Counted from the first letter of the stretch, positions 35,117 through 48,266 are shown. The stretch: DNA of 64,000 nt from Lineus longissimus (GCF_910592395.1 NC_088321.1:4218001-4282000); one strand, 5' to 3'. Numbers and translations: made by a program. Notes: generated by a model not told the origin, from the sequence alone.

Positions 35117-38100
35117 TCAATGTAGTGTTTCTTGGTATTGTAGAACCTCTGGATAAACTATGTTCATTGTTGGCTCACCGTAGGGGAGTCTATGTAATAC
35201 CGCATCGTCCGTCGTCCGTCGTCGTCGTCGTATCCTATTTCAAAAACAGTGGCACGTTTCTTAACCGCTAGGGCTATGAACTTGAAACTTTGTACACAGC
35301 ACTGCCTTGGTCAGGTGACCTCTGACACTGAATTTCGGTCCGATCTGATTCTCAACTTGGCCACCAGTGTGATATCTCGCTTATTAGTGACTTGTTTTCG
35401 ATGAAACTTGTGTTGTAGGTACTCATAGCAAATATACATCTTATATCATACGGGTTTTTAATTTGACCTACTTTTCAAGTTCACAGAGGTCATATGGCGT
35501 AAATTGGCCGTTAGAGTGTAAACTATGGCACGTTTCTTAACCACTAAAGCTATGAACTTGAAACTTGGTACATATAACCCCCTATATCACATAGCCTCTG
35601 GTGCTGAATTTCAGTTTGATCTGATTCTCGACTTTGCCACCAGGGGGCAAAAAGTGGATATCTAAAAAGTGTGATATCTCGCTTATAAGTGACTTGTTTT
35701 CGATAAAATTTTTATGGTAGGTACTCTTAGGAAGAATACATCACATGTCTTACGGGTTTTCAATTTGACCTACTTTTTAAGATCACAGAGGTCATATGGC
35801 GTAACTTGGCCGTTAGAGTGTAAACTATGGCACGTTTCTTAACCAGTAAAGCTATGAACTTGAAACTTGGTGCATATAACCCCCTACATCAGATAACCTT
35901 TGATGCCGAATTTTGGCCTGATCTGATTCTTTATTCGGCCACCAGGGGGCCATAATGGAAAAAGGAAGAAGTGCAATATCTTGCTTATTTGAGTGAATTG
36001 TTTTCGATAAAATTTTTATGGCAGGGACTTCTAGCAAGGATACACCACATGTCCTACGATTTTTGGATTTGACCTCCTTTTCTAGGTCACAGGGGTCAAA
36101 TGGCGTAAATTGGCCATTAGAGTGTAACTATGGCACGTTTCTTAACTGCTGAAGCTATGAACTTGAAAGTTGGTACATGTAACCCCCTACAGCAGATAAT
36201 CTCTGACACCGAATTTTGGCCTGATCTGATTCTTAATTTGGCCACCAGGGGGTCAAAACTGAAAAAGTAGGATGTGCAATATCTCGCTTATTAATGACTT
36301 TTTTTCGATGAATTTTTTATTGCAGGGACTCTTAGCAATCACACGATATTGATCTTGTTGATGTCATAGACAATTATTGGTTGGATCATAAACTTATATA
36401 TACTGCCCTGTCTTATTACTTGACATCAATACACATCTAAAAAAAGTCTTCATGCCTGATTGTGTTCACCATATTCACCTCTAAACTAAGCATGATCCTG
36501 CCTACTAAAAGATGTATACGGTGAGCACAATGGCCCCTGGCCGTTTCATTTCATTTTTGTTCCATTTGCATGGTAGTATAGGGCAGACGATTGGCCAACT
36601 CTGGAGCATGCGACATAAAGCTGTCCGTGGGAGAAGCATGGTGTGGACAACGATAGTCCAACGACTTGTAATGTTTGTCCTTGGGCTTTATTCTCTGTCA
36701 TAGCGAAGGAGAGTGTCATGGGAAATTGGAGTCGCCTGAACTGAAATGGGCAGTCACTTGGAATGAGCGGTATTCGGGGGATCAAGACTGTTGATCCTTC
36801 ATATTCGCCGATGGCAATGGTAGCTTCAATGATGTTCCTTAGAAGCCTTGAAACGATGAGACGCGTCCCGTTGCACAATCTTGGGGCATCGAGGTTGCGG
36901 AGGAGCATTATTTGGCAGCCAACTTTCAATCTGAGGTCATGTGGGGGCATGCCACTTGGTTGGAGTGAATTGAGGAATTCGACTGGGTAATGAACGGTTT
37001 GGTCGATGTCGGGTACAGTGTCTATGGATTTGTACAGTTTCTCTTCGGTAGGAAGGCGTTGAAGGAGCGTGTTGTTGAGGTGTCTGACGGCATCATTTCG
37101 TGGGGCTAAATTGCTCTCTCGGACAACCAATTACGACTGGTGTAGTTGGTGGCGATGTCTGGGAACACATCAAGCATCAGTTCTTCCTCTGTATTCACTG
37201 ACTGACCTATTTCCTTTGGTATCATGATGTGGTGGTCAACTGGGTCTGGTGGTACTTGTCCGTTTCCGATTTGTAGCAGGGCTTCGGCAAATTGGTTGGC
37301 TGTCTCATCAGCGTGTAAGTGAACACGCATGTTTGTTTTCAAGGTCATCGTTTTGACATGTTTCCATAGGTGCGATGATTTAATTGAAGCTTTGACTTGA
37401 TCAACCCTGGTTCCTCTGCGTACTATAGGTAGAGTTTGTCTGAAGTCCCCAGCAAGCAGGACAGTTACTCCTCCCATGGGTTTGTTGATTTGGCGTAGGT
37501 CTCGAAGTGTAGTGTCGAGGGCTTCAAATGCTCCTTTGTGGGACATGGTGCATTCATCCCATACAATGAGGGTGGTTTGTTTCAGGAGTTCAGCAGGACC
37601 TGTCTTGTTTCGGATATTGCACGTCGGGTGTTCAATGGCTGGCAGATTAAGTGGTAGTTTGAAGGTGGAATGTGCTGTTCGTCCTGCTTTGAGGAGTGTG
37701 GCTGCAATGCCTGACGATGCCACTGCTAGTGCTATTTGTTTCGATATTCGGACTTGAGCAAGGATGAGGTTGAGAAGGTATGTTTTGCCAGTACCACCTG
37801 GGGCGTCTAGGAATATGATGCAACCTAGGTTGTTGTCTGTTAAGTGGGTAACTTGAGAGAAGATTGCTGCTTGGTCTGGTGTGAGGCTGTTGGAACGGGA
37901 TTGGATAATTTCTTGCATTTCACTGTGGTTGTAGGATGTTTCGTTCACAACCTCCCGGAACAGAGACGTGTCGTCTCTGAGTACTTTGGGTAGTCCATAG
38001 TAGTCGACTGATCTGCCTCCTGGAAATTATTGTAGCTTGTCCTCTATTGTCTGGAGAACCAGGTTGTATATGGCATCATTCACTTGAAGCTGAAGTTGTG

Positions 38101-40652
38101 AATGTTGTTGTTGTTGTTGGTAGAGGTAGTCCTCAGCCATAGCCTCTTTGTGTTGATCCCATATCGCTTTGGGGTCGGATAGTTCACAGAGGTGCAGTAG
38201 CAACGCAAAGAGATTTCGAATTTGGGCGGGTGATTGACAAAGGACGGCATCTTCCATGGTGGCGTTCCACTGTTGGTCGTCTTCCAGGAGGCCGCGTTGT
38301 CTGCATGCGTCGCGATAGGTGTCAAATGTGTCTTGGCCTACTGTTCGTAGTGCTTCGAAGCTGGTTGCCCCCGTTACTGTATGAAGAAGAAGACGAAGGT
38401 AGTAGCATTCTGCGTTACTGGGGTGTACTGTGTAGACTCTTCCTAGTGCTGGAGCGCAGCGGACATCTTCGTTGCCCTCTACTGGTGTTCCTTGGACTCG
38501 TCTCTTCCATTGTTTTTGTTGTGCATTCCAAGTGTAGTACTTGGGGACCTCCTGATAGGGCAGCGTTCTGGCGAAGTCATCTTTTTGACAGAGGGCGAAG
38601 AAGGCAGTGAGTGTTGTCTTTGGCGGGGTAGCAGCTTTTTCCTTAGCAGTGTTGTTGTTGAAATAAACTCGTTGGCCATTTTCAAGATGGACTTGAAGGT
38701 GGATGACAGGTGGGTAACGTTCATGGATTGGAAAGGCTAGGATTCGCCATATTGCTTCGTTGGTGCTGATGTATCTACCAATTTGGTACTGTTCAATTTC
38801 GTTGATTGGCTGTTGGTCACTTTGTATCTGGAAGACAGCCATGTCAGAACCTTTGCAGATGTACTTGCAGACGTATGTGATGCTTTTTATCGATGTGCAG
38901 ATTTCCACATTGATGTGGGCATTGAAAAGACAGCTGAGGAATTGATTATGTGGTACAATCCAGCGATTGTCGATTTGTAGTTCGTGGCCGCGTACTTTCA
39001 GTGTAGCTGTGTATGCGCCATCCTGTGGAGACCGTCTTCTGTACAGAGGATATCCATCGTGTCCTGTTTGCGTGTCTTTCAAGAGGGGTTTCGGATACTT
39101 TTTGCAGCATTTGCGTTCCTTCATACAGGGACTGGATGGGTTGAGTGGACCACATGGACCATGAATCATATTGTTTTTGATTATGTCAAATAGAACAGGG
39201 TCCTGGTCTTTGTGTGGCAGTTCTGCAGAAACATATTTGTCAATGTCATTGGATGATATTCTGTTGTAAAGCCAGCAGAGGATGTGGGCATGTGGCAAGC
39301 CCCGTTTTTGCCATTCGATAGTGTATATATAGCAGCGAACAGGGCCGAAGATCTTGTGTTTAACGATGAGGTCCATGAGGCACTTGTGTTTAAGGCGGAA
39401 TACTCGTGCGGTTAGGTCGTGTCTGTCGTGAGGTTTTTCGTGTTCTTTCAGTTCCTGTTTGATTTCTGGCCAGTTGGGGTTGCACGTGAAGGTTATGAAG
39501 AGGTCGGGTCGGCCATAGGCTCTAACATAGGACATGGCATCCTGGGTTGTTCGTGCATGTAGCGTGGCCCTCCTGTGAATGATGAGGGGAGTATGACAGG
39601 TTGGCCGAGATTGGTTGCAGTGGCATCCTTCAGGTGGATATATTGATCAGCTCGTAGTTGTTCCTGATTATACTGAAGAAACATGAGTCTCTCCGTTTCT
39701 ATTTTGACGTACATGTCCACCCAAAATTGGTGTGATAGGTCCTTGCAGGCGAGTAATAGGTTTGGAGTATTCTGGCGCGTCATTAATTTATATGCATAGA
39801 ATTGCAGTGCTGATATCTTTTGGTTTGTGTACTGTTGGGTTTGTGGGTTGTACAGTTTCTGTTGAAGGTGGTAGCCATCTTCTCCGAAGGGGAAGAGAAG
39901 AGGGTACTGCAGCGCATCATATGATCTGTGGGTTTCCGACACGCGTTGAAGTTGGGAGTCCCGTTGTTGGATGACGATGTCTCTTCTGGTGCCGTTCTCC
40001 CCAGCCATGATAATGGCAACTCCTCCTGCTGAAGGGCTGTTGTAGCGGCGTTCATGTTCTCCTTGGGGGGTTCTGTCTGCATGTATGACTAACTGGCACT
40101 GTGGGGAATCGAGGCGTTCTATGGCTGATTTGAAAGAAGCAATGTAACCGTTGCAATCGTGTAACATCTCTTGTAATTGCAAGATGAGGTGATGGCGTAG
40201 CACTGGGAAGTTTTTGATCGTTGGCGAGCTTGCTCCTGTGTATTGTTGATGAAGTATATCTGGAGAAATGCCGGGCTGTGAGACTGCTGGGGATACAGTG
40301 AACCTGCTAGGTGGTAGACTTGGCCTTGGATTTTGAATGTAGGCATGAAACCTGGTTCCCGGATTTGTTTGGCACCAAAGGATGTCATCTGGAAGCACGA
40401 ATTGTATTGGTGAGCCTTGGCAAAGAAGTGTTTACTGTCTGTGTGGGTATTGTCGCTCAGAGATTGGAGTAACGCTGGAGGCTCAATAGGTGGCGGGAAG
40501 TTGACTTTTCCAGAAGAACAGCAGATAGATGGTCGTTCACCTGGCCAGCGTTTGGCCGTACAATGGGGGCATACCGTTGTCAAGGAAGCTATATTTGCTT
40601 GGGGAATGTCAAAGTTCATATTTAGGTGATAGGCTGTAGCACTCATAAACAA
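35117..40652 (-). pseudogene. Helitron Rep/PIF1-helicase gene, interrupted
   Basis: Rolling-circle transposase. The N-terminal part (39493-40652) has a zinc-finger-like CPHCTAKRW. The HUH Rep domain (38027-39535) shows FITFTCNPNWPE and RGLPHAHILCW. The PIF1 helicase (36546-37948) shows Walker A DAPGGTGKTYLLN, IVWDECTM, LLAGDFRQTLPI and the C-terminal LYVACSRVG. Frame changes occur near 40285, 39540, 38020 and 37115. A Helentron-like repeat (35169-36548) is inserted near the helicase C-terminus, and the last residues, beginning NIVYPEVL, are found beyond it at 35117-35160. Confidence 0.88.
35169..36548 (+). mobile_element. Helentron-like repeat inside the helicase gene
   Basis: Same family as 21372-22490. 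It opens with GGCTCACCG and a (GTC)n run, has about four tandem units of roughly 300 bp (GGCACGTTTC at 35252, 35527, 35830 and 36130), and ends with GGTGAGCACAATGG and the stem GGCC...GGCC before TTTCATTT. It supplies the premature stop of the upstream helicase part. Confidence 0.7.
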
Positions 40653-41094
40653 ACGGTTTCCTTGTGTTCTGGGGGCTGTGGGTGTCCTGGAAAGTCTCTT
40701 TCGTTTTGCCTCTTTACTTTGTCTGTCTCGGTTTGGTGTTCGGCGTTTTGTTGGCCAGCCATGTCTTCGTATGGTTGTGAACTCAGCTCAGTGAAGGAAG
40801 GAAAACTAAAAAGGGGGTAAAAAATAGAAGTAAGTTTATTGAAAAAATAAGACGGGTGAGACAGCAGTGATATGAGATGGGTTAAACAGCAGTATTTGTA
40901 ATGTACAGTTATGGCCTTTAACTTGAGCATTGGTATCATATGTGTTCAAATGAGCAGATGCGTAGACTCAGTGTGTCACAGGTAGTGTCGACATAGTTGT
41001 CACAATGAGGTCTTCTAGTAGTGTAGACTTAGTGTTCCACAATCAGTTTCTTTGACTTAGTATGCCACAGTAGTTCTGACTTAGTTGGCACATG

Positions 41095-41850
41095 TTATTC
41101 CGCCTGTGGGTCGTCTTTGCTGAGTAATTGCATGGCATCTTCAAAAGTGGCCTGGGCTGGTGCTGTCGCTTGCACTGTATTTGGTAGGGCACGCGAGGTG
41201 TCACCCCGTGTCCTCCCAAGGTTGGTTTTGGTTGCAGGAGTGGTGGGGTTGATTGCAGCAGGTGGGTTGTTTTCAGCAACAGGTGTGGTGGGGTCGTTTT
41301 CGACAGGGGGCTTGTTTTCGGCTGCTGGTCTTGTGGTGGTGTCTTCGAGTTGAATTTCGTCTAATTGCACTTGAATGTGTGAGAGTTCTTTGACGGCAGA
41401 TTTACGCACCTTCTGAATGTGGTTGATGAGGGACTGAACGTGGGCATGGGGTGGCATCCCTGAATTGAATGATTTTTGGCCTGACATCTGAAAGTAGATA
41501 CAAAGTCAATATAGTGAATGAGCAGGGGGTATTGAGCATTTTTAGGCACTTGGTGGAAATGTTGAAAGAATCCACTGTTGACATTAGATTTATTGCTGAG
41601 CTTACCTTTTTGTTGTTGTGTTGCTGTATAAAGCAGGGTGGAGAATGTTGTTGAGAAGTCGTCAAAACTACTGCACTGGTAATCTGGAAAAGCAAATAGA
41701 TGGTTATGAAAGTCAGTTAACTGTAAAAGTAGGGTTTGGTATACAGTCAGGACGTTCTGAACTGGCACTGTTGACGTGAGAACTTACCTTCTTAAACGTG
41801 TGCAGCGTGTATCTGGGGGAAGGCCTGGGCTATATACTGTTTGAGGTTTT
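41095..41850 (-). CDS. Multi-exon gene fragment inside the Helitron, unknown product
   Basis: Three exon-like blocks with consensus borders: about 41788-41850 (acceptor TTTTTCAG, donor AAG|GTAAGT), 41606-41683 (acceptor TTTTCCAG, donor AAAAG|GTAAGC) and 41095-41487 (acceptor TACTTTCAG, open to a stop). The last block encodes a 130-residue segment with MSGQKSFNSGMPPHAHVQSL and then a Pro/Thr/Asn-rich repeat zone. I recognise no domain. It may be 5' exons of the Rep gene or captured host exons, since Helitrons often pick up genes. Confidence 0.4.
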
Positions 41851-42725
41851 TCTGAAAAACAATATAGAGAGAAATGAGTGTGTGGTTTTGATATGTGGGA
41901 AGTTTCTCTGGATCGGATAAGATGTACTCAGCTAGGACACAGCTTGCACAGCCGCGATGAAGGAATAGGCTACCACCATGACCACAGCCTTAATTAGGCC
42001 CTAGTTTGGGATCTATTTTCGGACACCAAGGCACACAGCATGCACAGCCCCGATGAAACTTGTTTAAGCCTGGCCCTAGTTGTTGGGGTGTTGATTTCTG
42101 AGAAGATTGGGTTTCTGACCTATGCACATATTCCATGCATAAATAGGGCGAGATGAATGTAGGCCTATAGTAAGGGGAGGTGTGCTTATTCACTCTCTGA
42201 TTGTCGGACAAACTTTGCAAGTTTTAGGCGCACAGTCCTCTCATGAGCAAGTTTTAGGCCCATGCCCTCATTAAAAGGGCCACAGGCCCGATTAAATGGA
42301 CCATCAAACCTCTAACATGAACATTGATCACTTTGATATGTCAAAAAAGTAATACATACCTAGTTAGGGCGAAAAGTATTAAGGGAAAGTCGAGTGCTGG
42401 TAAGAACAAAAGAGCACATGGATTTGCAAGTTGGACTATTCTAGTTGAAACCCAATTAGGGAGAGTACATGTACCATCTGGCGCCACCAGATGGCAGCGT
42501 ACGATGTGTTGGAATCCCTTGAACTATAAATAGATGTGCAAGCCAGGAAGGGAATTCCCTTGCCAAAGGCAACTTTCTGGTGATTTCTTTGCAACGAAAT
42601 ATAGAAAACAACCTTCCCATTAATAATATCGATGTTCCAGAGGCAAAGTATATGCTGTAGAGTTCGAGACAACAGAGAATAGGCCGGACAAACTTTGGCA
42701 ACTCTCCTTTATATAGGTATCTAGA

Positions 42726-44359
42726 TTAGAAGGGGGACGAATAAAGTCACACTTAGAGAATTTTGCATGAATGGTGGTGACACCTTACCCTGATGCAACG
42801 TCTTGGTTTTATTCAAAAATTTACTTCAGCGGAGCAGTAATGAGGGATTTTTAATCGGACACTGTCAATTCTCCTTACCACTCACAGAAGCCAAGCCATT
42901 GCTGTTAAGTTATGCAGGGGCTTAATCAATTACCGGCACTCCCTGTGGGGTGAATAACATTACCTTTTGAACAGCTGGCTGTAGGGGGATATAATTGGAA
43001 CAGCCGGTATACCTGCTGACCTGCTGAACCAAGGTTAATGTTATTTTCAATCCACGATTGCAGGTCACCTGATTTTCGAGATTTCGCGGAAATGAAATTG
43101 TAAACAAACACATGTGTGCAGTTCAAATGTAAACAAAAATGTATTTTTGGTACTTTTGGTTGCTGGACTTAGGTTTTCCCACAGTTAGGAGCTGGGGTCA
43201 AATAGGTGGTCTATTGTTTATGGGTGGTGTTTTAGTCAGAGCTAGCCCTTGATTATGAAGGGATTTTCAAATTAAGGTGACCATGGTCTTTTTATGTGCT
43301 CACCACAGCTTTCAATACTTGATGTATCTGAAGAGGCGCGCAGAACCTGACATGGCCTTACCAAGGAGCTGCTCACGGTGCTGAACTTCTAGCTTGCCTG
43401 TCGACTAAGTGCCTTTTTGGCCGAGACATTGCTACATGTAGGAGGAGCAAGCATTTTAAAGTTATAGTAGTGATAGTACAGTTGGTTCGAGCCATTTGGA
43501 AGCCGACATGTGAAGGCCTATCTGGGTTCTCCTTCTTCTCCGTATAAAAAGGGGCATATTGCTGACTGAGGAACGAGGCATATTGACATTGCCTCATCAT
43601 CTCTATCGGATCAATTGATATACTTTTATATGCACGCATACATCACGCCATTGCAGCGTCCGAGTCTGTGGACAATTGGTTTGATTAATTTGTCTCTTCG
43701 ATATTGCTCCTTTATTGCATTAGATTTTCATCGCAATTCAATCTATTCAAGATATAGCCAATTTGAACCTGTCTGCGCCAAGGATAGATTGGTTCCCGAT
43801 CACTAGGGATATGCAGTAGAGCACAATGTCATGAAAAACGACCCTTTGTATTGTAAATTCCAATCACCTGCAGGACAGGTCAATTTCTCTCAATAAAATT
43901 AATTTTGTTGACTCCTGTAATCTCTACCTTATTAAAAAAAAAGAGAGTGGTGTTAGTCCCAAACTGGTCATTTCTATTTATTTTGACCTCTGTTAAATCA
44001 GAATACCTCTCAATTACAGACATCATTTTGTATCCTTGTGCTGTACAACCCAGCCTGGACATACCACAGTTGTCCATGGAGAAGTCTCATCCTCTCTGAC
44101 ACTTCTTTTCTGTAAAGCTACTGATACAACACACTGAACTAGGGATATCTTCCGTTGCCTCCTGTAATATTTACATACCATGGCTGATTAGTTCAATCAT
44201 ATTTCATCCAGCTGGCAGCTCTGCATTGGAAATTTTTGTGGTACAACGTGTTCTCTTGACCTTCAAACAGTAGTATAAAGCTTATATTTACTACTTTACA
44301 CCCTCAGTCCTATGTTATTAGGTCAGCCAGCTGAGCGCCAGGTCCTTTGGCCTCTTGTT
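42726..44359. other. Noncoding right part of the Helentron-like element
   Basis: No gene recognised. About 43025-43105 matches, inverted, part of an arm of the long-TIR element at 20986-22816 (GACCTGCAATCG and TGAAAATAACATTAACC). The 3' terminal structure lies at 44323-44359. Confidence 0.45.
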
Positions 44360-45495
44360 AAATTGAAGAGTTGATTGTTTGGTGACGGTAGCTTAATTTC
44401 ACAATAATCGTGTATTTATCATTTCTTTTTATGATTTTCTAAAGCTGATTTTGAGGAGAAAGCATTTATACAGATTCTACACAAATGATGTTTATGGGAA
44501 TCTTTTGTACTATAAAACGCGTATTTTCTGTAGGAGCATTCATCACACATATGATTTGATGGTGAATATAAAGCTGCTAACAAACCCCATAGAAAGCATC
44601 TGTCGTCGCTACATCTGACGTTGATTACTCCTTTGGTTTTTAAATAGCAACTGTACATAATGCCCGCCGTGTGTTCTCTTATAGCAAGCAATAGTCAAAT
44701 TACAGAACAGAATACGTTTGAAGGACAAACCACTTCCATTAAAATACCTTTCTTCGATTTCAGTTTTTATATATGTAATTTGCCCCATAAACACTTCTTC
44801 TGCACGTGTTTCTGAAGATAGTGTTGCCATGTTTGCTTGAATTCCATGTGTTATTGTTTCACTCTCTTTCTCAAATTCAGCTTAAACCGATAAACTAATT
44901 TTATGATGTTTGTCTTCAATTTTGGATAATACTTCTGCTAACTTCTCCATGTACTCATCAATATTTTTTACTTCCTTGTTTATTCTTAAGTATTATGTCA
45001 CAATGTTACGATTTGGGACAAACTGGTTCAAAATTTCTATTCCTTCTATTCCTTGTATTTCTTCCACAGTATTGTTATCAAGCGACATTGATGGCTTCTC
45101 CCTGGGTTGACGTTCTTTTGGAATTGTTGGTGTTTCCTTGTTTTTTGCCCTTTCCTGAAGCGTGATAGTCATTGAATGTGTCGCCCAATTTTTAGCTTTG
45201 ATATTTTTAGAACAAGCATCGCAGTGTATATCTAATTCTTTTAATTGTTGCTCCACTTTTGTAATTTGTTGCTGACCTTGTAGAGTATCTACTACCGGTG
45301 GACCGACGTAGGGTGTAACAAGGTTTTGGACTTCCAATATCTTTATTTCTGTTTTTAGTTTTCTTTTTTCTACATTCGTCAAATACTTTTTTGTACTAAG
45401 ATGTCTTTTAAAACTTGTGAAGTGACAATCTTCTCTTCAGGCTTTGCAGTGTTTAAATATATTTGTATGCTCTTTAACTGTTGTTTTCCCGTCAT
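44360..45495 (-). pseudogene. Polymerase B remnant, N-terminal part
   Basis: Homologous to the first 430 residues of the intact polymerase. It has a degenerate C2H2 finger and SFKRHLSTKKYL near 45400, GIEGIEILNQF, IKTEIEERYFNGSGLSFKR and DDRCFLWGLLAAL. A deletion and frame breaks occur near 44990, 44840 and 44560. It ends at the Helentron-like insertion. No double-hairpin repeat occurs after FLWGLLAAL, where the intact copy has one. Confidence 0.8.
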
Positions 45496-45858
45496 TTATA
45501 TAGGCTAGCACTAAATTTGTTTAATATGTGAAATTGGTAACCAATCATTAAATTAATCATTGTAGCCTTTCCATTTTATCAACCCATGTTTTTTACCTTT
45601 AATCGTTTTATATCTTAATATTTTTTCCATTTTGTATTCCAATTGTTCGGGGTTTGGAACATAGCTGAATTCCTCAGCATAAAAGGTTCGTTCTGATAAT
45701 CCTCAAGCTTAAAAACAATAGGCCTTGTAAATATAATTTGAACGATTTTAAAGACTTCTTCATTATAATTTGGAAGATAACCTTTAGCAAATATGGTTTT
45801 ATATTTTGAAATTCTCACACTGTCTCCAATTTTGAAGTTAGGCTTGTTAAAAGTATTT

Positions 45859-46079
45859 GTGACTCGCTCTACCAAAACTAGGCGCTTGTCGCATCTGAAC
45901 TTGACAGGTTGATACGGACTTGTTGTTCACTTCCCCATTGTAGACCTTTTGTGAAATCTATTACAAACTGATTTGGTCACATTTCACAAAAGGTCTACAA
46001 TAGGGAAATGAACAACAAGTCCGTATCAAATTGTCAAGTTCAGATGCAACAAGCGCCTAGTTTTGGTAGAGCGAGCCAC
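45859..46079. repeat. Foldback element with 99-bp arms
   Basis: Arms 45859-45957 and 45981-46079 are inverted copies (GTGACTCGCTCTACCAAAAC at one end, its near-complement at the other) separated by about 23 bp. It is flanked by ATTT on both sides, a possible 4-bp target duplication. No coding capacity. Confidence 0.78.
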
Positions 46080-46210
46080 ATTTATCAAAAAAGCACCATA
46101 AAGATTAAACCACACAGTTTCTTTGTTCACCTCCTTTCTGGCGTCTATGGGTTTCATGCCAATTGAACTGTGAAAAGTGTTGTTGTAACCACTAACTGAA
46201 TTTGCTAATA

Positions 46211-47756
46211 CTGTAAAATCGGACTTAAGATATCACTTCTGGGTATCAGGATGTCCAGCCCACTTTGGCAAAGTGGGTTGGTGTGTCTATTGAATATGCA
46301 TGGTTTCTCCAATCATTGTTCAAGACCAAGCATAAACAGATTGAGGTTTAGTTTATTGACTGGGTCTTGGATGGACATGATCATGTTAATCGTTATCACT
46401 TTTCATAAAAGGAGTTTGTGTCATACCAGAATTGACCAGTTCTATATAAAGGGTGTCACAAAAGAAAACTTTATTGTATTTAGTGCTTTATGAAAGCTGT
46501 TTTTCATCTAAGGATTTTTTGGATGTCGACTGTTCAGGCCTATGAAATGCTTGGTTTAGCAGGCTTCGTTTTCTCACATCGTCTATACTGCAAGATGTAC
46601 CCCAAATGTCAGAAAAGGCTCGTATACAGTGTTGGAGAAATCAAGTACGTGCGTGACTTCGAAGAAGCTTCGATGAATGGTGTTGTCACCTCAATGAAAG
46701 AATTTGCGGACCATTATAAGATTATACGCCATTTCGACGCCTTGGAAAATGAGCAGTTGAAGTACACGTCTTAACAAACAGGGTGGATGAGGAAGGAGAC
46801 CCTATACTTGACCACTGGGTACCTGAGGTTCTGCAACCATTCGTGGAAGGAGAGAACGTTGAAAATTACTTCTTGATAGTTGACCATTTTCGACCCCACG
46901 TACAGGACAGAACATTTTGGATGCGGATTACTGAGATGTGGGGAATTCTGCAGTTAGTGTCAGTGGGCTGCATATCCCTGCGGCAGCCGTTAGACCTTAC
47001 GGTGATGAAGTCGTTTAAGTCTAACGCGCGAAAGGCATGGAAGGCTTGAAGGCATGGAAAACAGCAAATACTGATGAGCAGGGCGGATGCGGAATGATTG
47101 GATATTCAGATACGCGTTGTAAATGTTGCATGTGAGGCTGGTGTAGTCCACAGGTCATCATCATTGGATTTGAAGCGGCATTTCGTCCTGGCCATGTTGA
47201 TGCTGGGCCACTTCCAGTGGTCGATGGAGATCTTCACGCGGACGAAGTGGAAGTTTGGCATGATCAGGGTGTAATGAACCTTCAAAACTGTGGCTAACAG
47301 CTAACTTTAATCTTCTCTGATCTGTGTTGGACTCCTATAGAACAACCCTACAGACTCGTGGACCCACCATTTTAGACATCCAAGAAAATGATGTGTAATT
47401 AGCAAAACCCATGCCAATTCAGTGAAAAATTAATTAAAAGTGGTCTTCGAAGTTTTTTTTTATTGGGACAACCTGTACAAGTTTTTGTACGCGACCTTGA
47501 AATTCAGAAATGATCAGAGCTGGTTTTCTCTTCTCAATAATTTCACAATAGGCCTACTGCGAATGTGACATTACTGGTGTCAGTTCTATGAAGTTCAAAG
47601 CCAATGACTACTAGGCCTATTTGCGTTGGTAAACCAATCAGAAAGCAGATAGTACATGTATTATTACAGATTATTACTGCATGTGCAGCCATGTGACCGT
47701 CATAGTAATGAAGTGGGCTGGTTTACAGAAGTGATGTCTTAAGTCCGATTTTACAG
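46211..47756. mobile_element. Tc1/mariner-pogo-like element, decayed
   Basis: Termini CTGTAAAATCGGACTTAAG are inverted at each end, and TA flanks both sides (46209-46210 and 47757-47758). Plus-strand frames (46251-47049) carry broken transposase-like segments, including DYLIVDHFRPH-type and LRQPLDLTVMKSFKS motifs like the pogo-family DDE region. Several stops make it inactive. Confidence 0.68.
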
Positions 47757-48205
47757 TATATCATACCAAACATCTGTTTCTTTTGCAGTAAAATATTTGT
47801 ACATTCTAGTTTTAGGAGTCCTGTTAAACTTCTCTACAACTGCTGCTTTTCTGTGTGAATAAGTAGAAAACCACTCTATGCCTTTTTCTGTTAACAACTC
47901 TTTCAAATCTTTGTTGTAAAACTCTTTACCCTCATCAAATTGTATTTTCCCTGGTAAGGCTTCTTTAAAGATAATTTCAAATGCTTCTTTTACTTCAATG
48001 CCTCTTTTAGATTTTATTGGAACCGCCCATGCATATCTACTAAAAATATCTATAACAGTTAAAATAAACCTGTGAGCTTTGTTGTTATTTTGCAGTTTTT
48101 GCATGTTGACTAAATCTGCTTGCCATTGTTGAGGGAGGGCTTTTAACTTTTTAGCTCAGCTGAAAAGCTGAGCTATTCATATGAGTAAATGGTAGAATGA
48201 GTGTC

Positions 48206-48206
48206 C

Positions 48207-48265
<59 letters not shown>

Positions 48266-48266
48266 C
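48206..48266 (+). repeat. (GTCT)n microsatellite
   Basis: About 15 tandem GTCT units close to the 5' end of the Helentron-like element, in the position where relatives have (GTC)n runs. Confidence 0.95.

Larger units (their letters stand above)
35059..42725 (-). mobile_element. Canonical Helitron encoding Rep/helicase
   Basis: Read on the minus strand it begins TCTAGATACC after an A (42726) and ends in CTAG before a T (35058). The 3' end is preceded by the hairpin CCGTC-ACC-GACGG and the palindrome GGGTACCC. TC...CTAG ends with an A|T insertion site are the Helitron hallmark. The Rep-helicase gene runs in the same orientation and ends about 55 bp before the 3' terminus. It is nested inside the Helentron-like element at 34064-44359, and itself contains another Helentron-like repeat. 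Confidence 0.72.
34064..44359 (+). mobile_element. Helentron-like element, 10.3 kb, carrying a nested Helitron
   Basis: The 5' end AGCTCAGCTGA is preceded by five T. The 3' end has subterminal CAGCTGAGC, the stem-loop CCAGGTCCTTTGG and the tail CCTCTTGTT. The same ends bound the element at 48153-51538. There is no target-site duplication, and the interrupted polymerase alignment resumes exactly across the element, as expected for a rolling-circle insertion in a T-rich target. Its own genes, if any, are not evident; the Rep/helicase inside belongs to the canonical Helitron at 35059-42725. Confidence 0.78.

Noticed and set aside
34064-44359. Assigning the Rep/helicase gene to the outer Helentron-like element
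   Set aside because: The gene runs opposite to the outer element's terminal structures, and a separate pair of canonical Helitron ends (TC at 42725, CTAG at 35059) encloses it.
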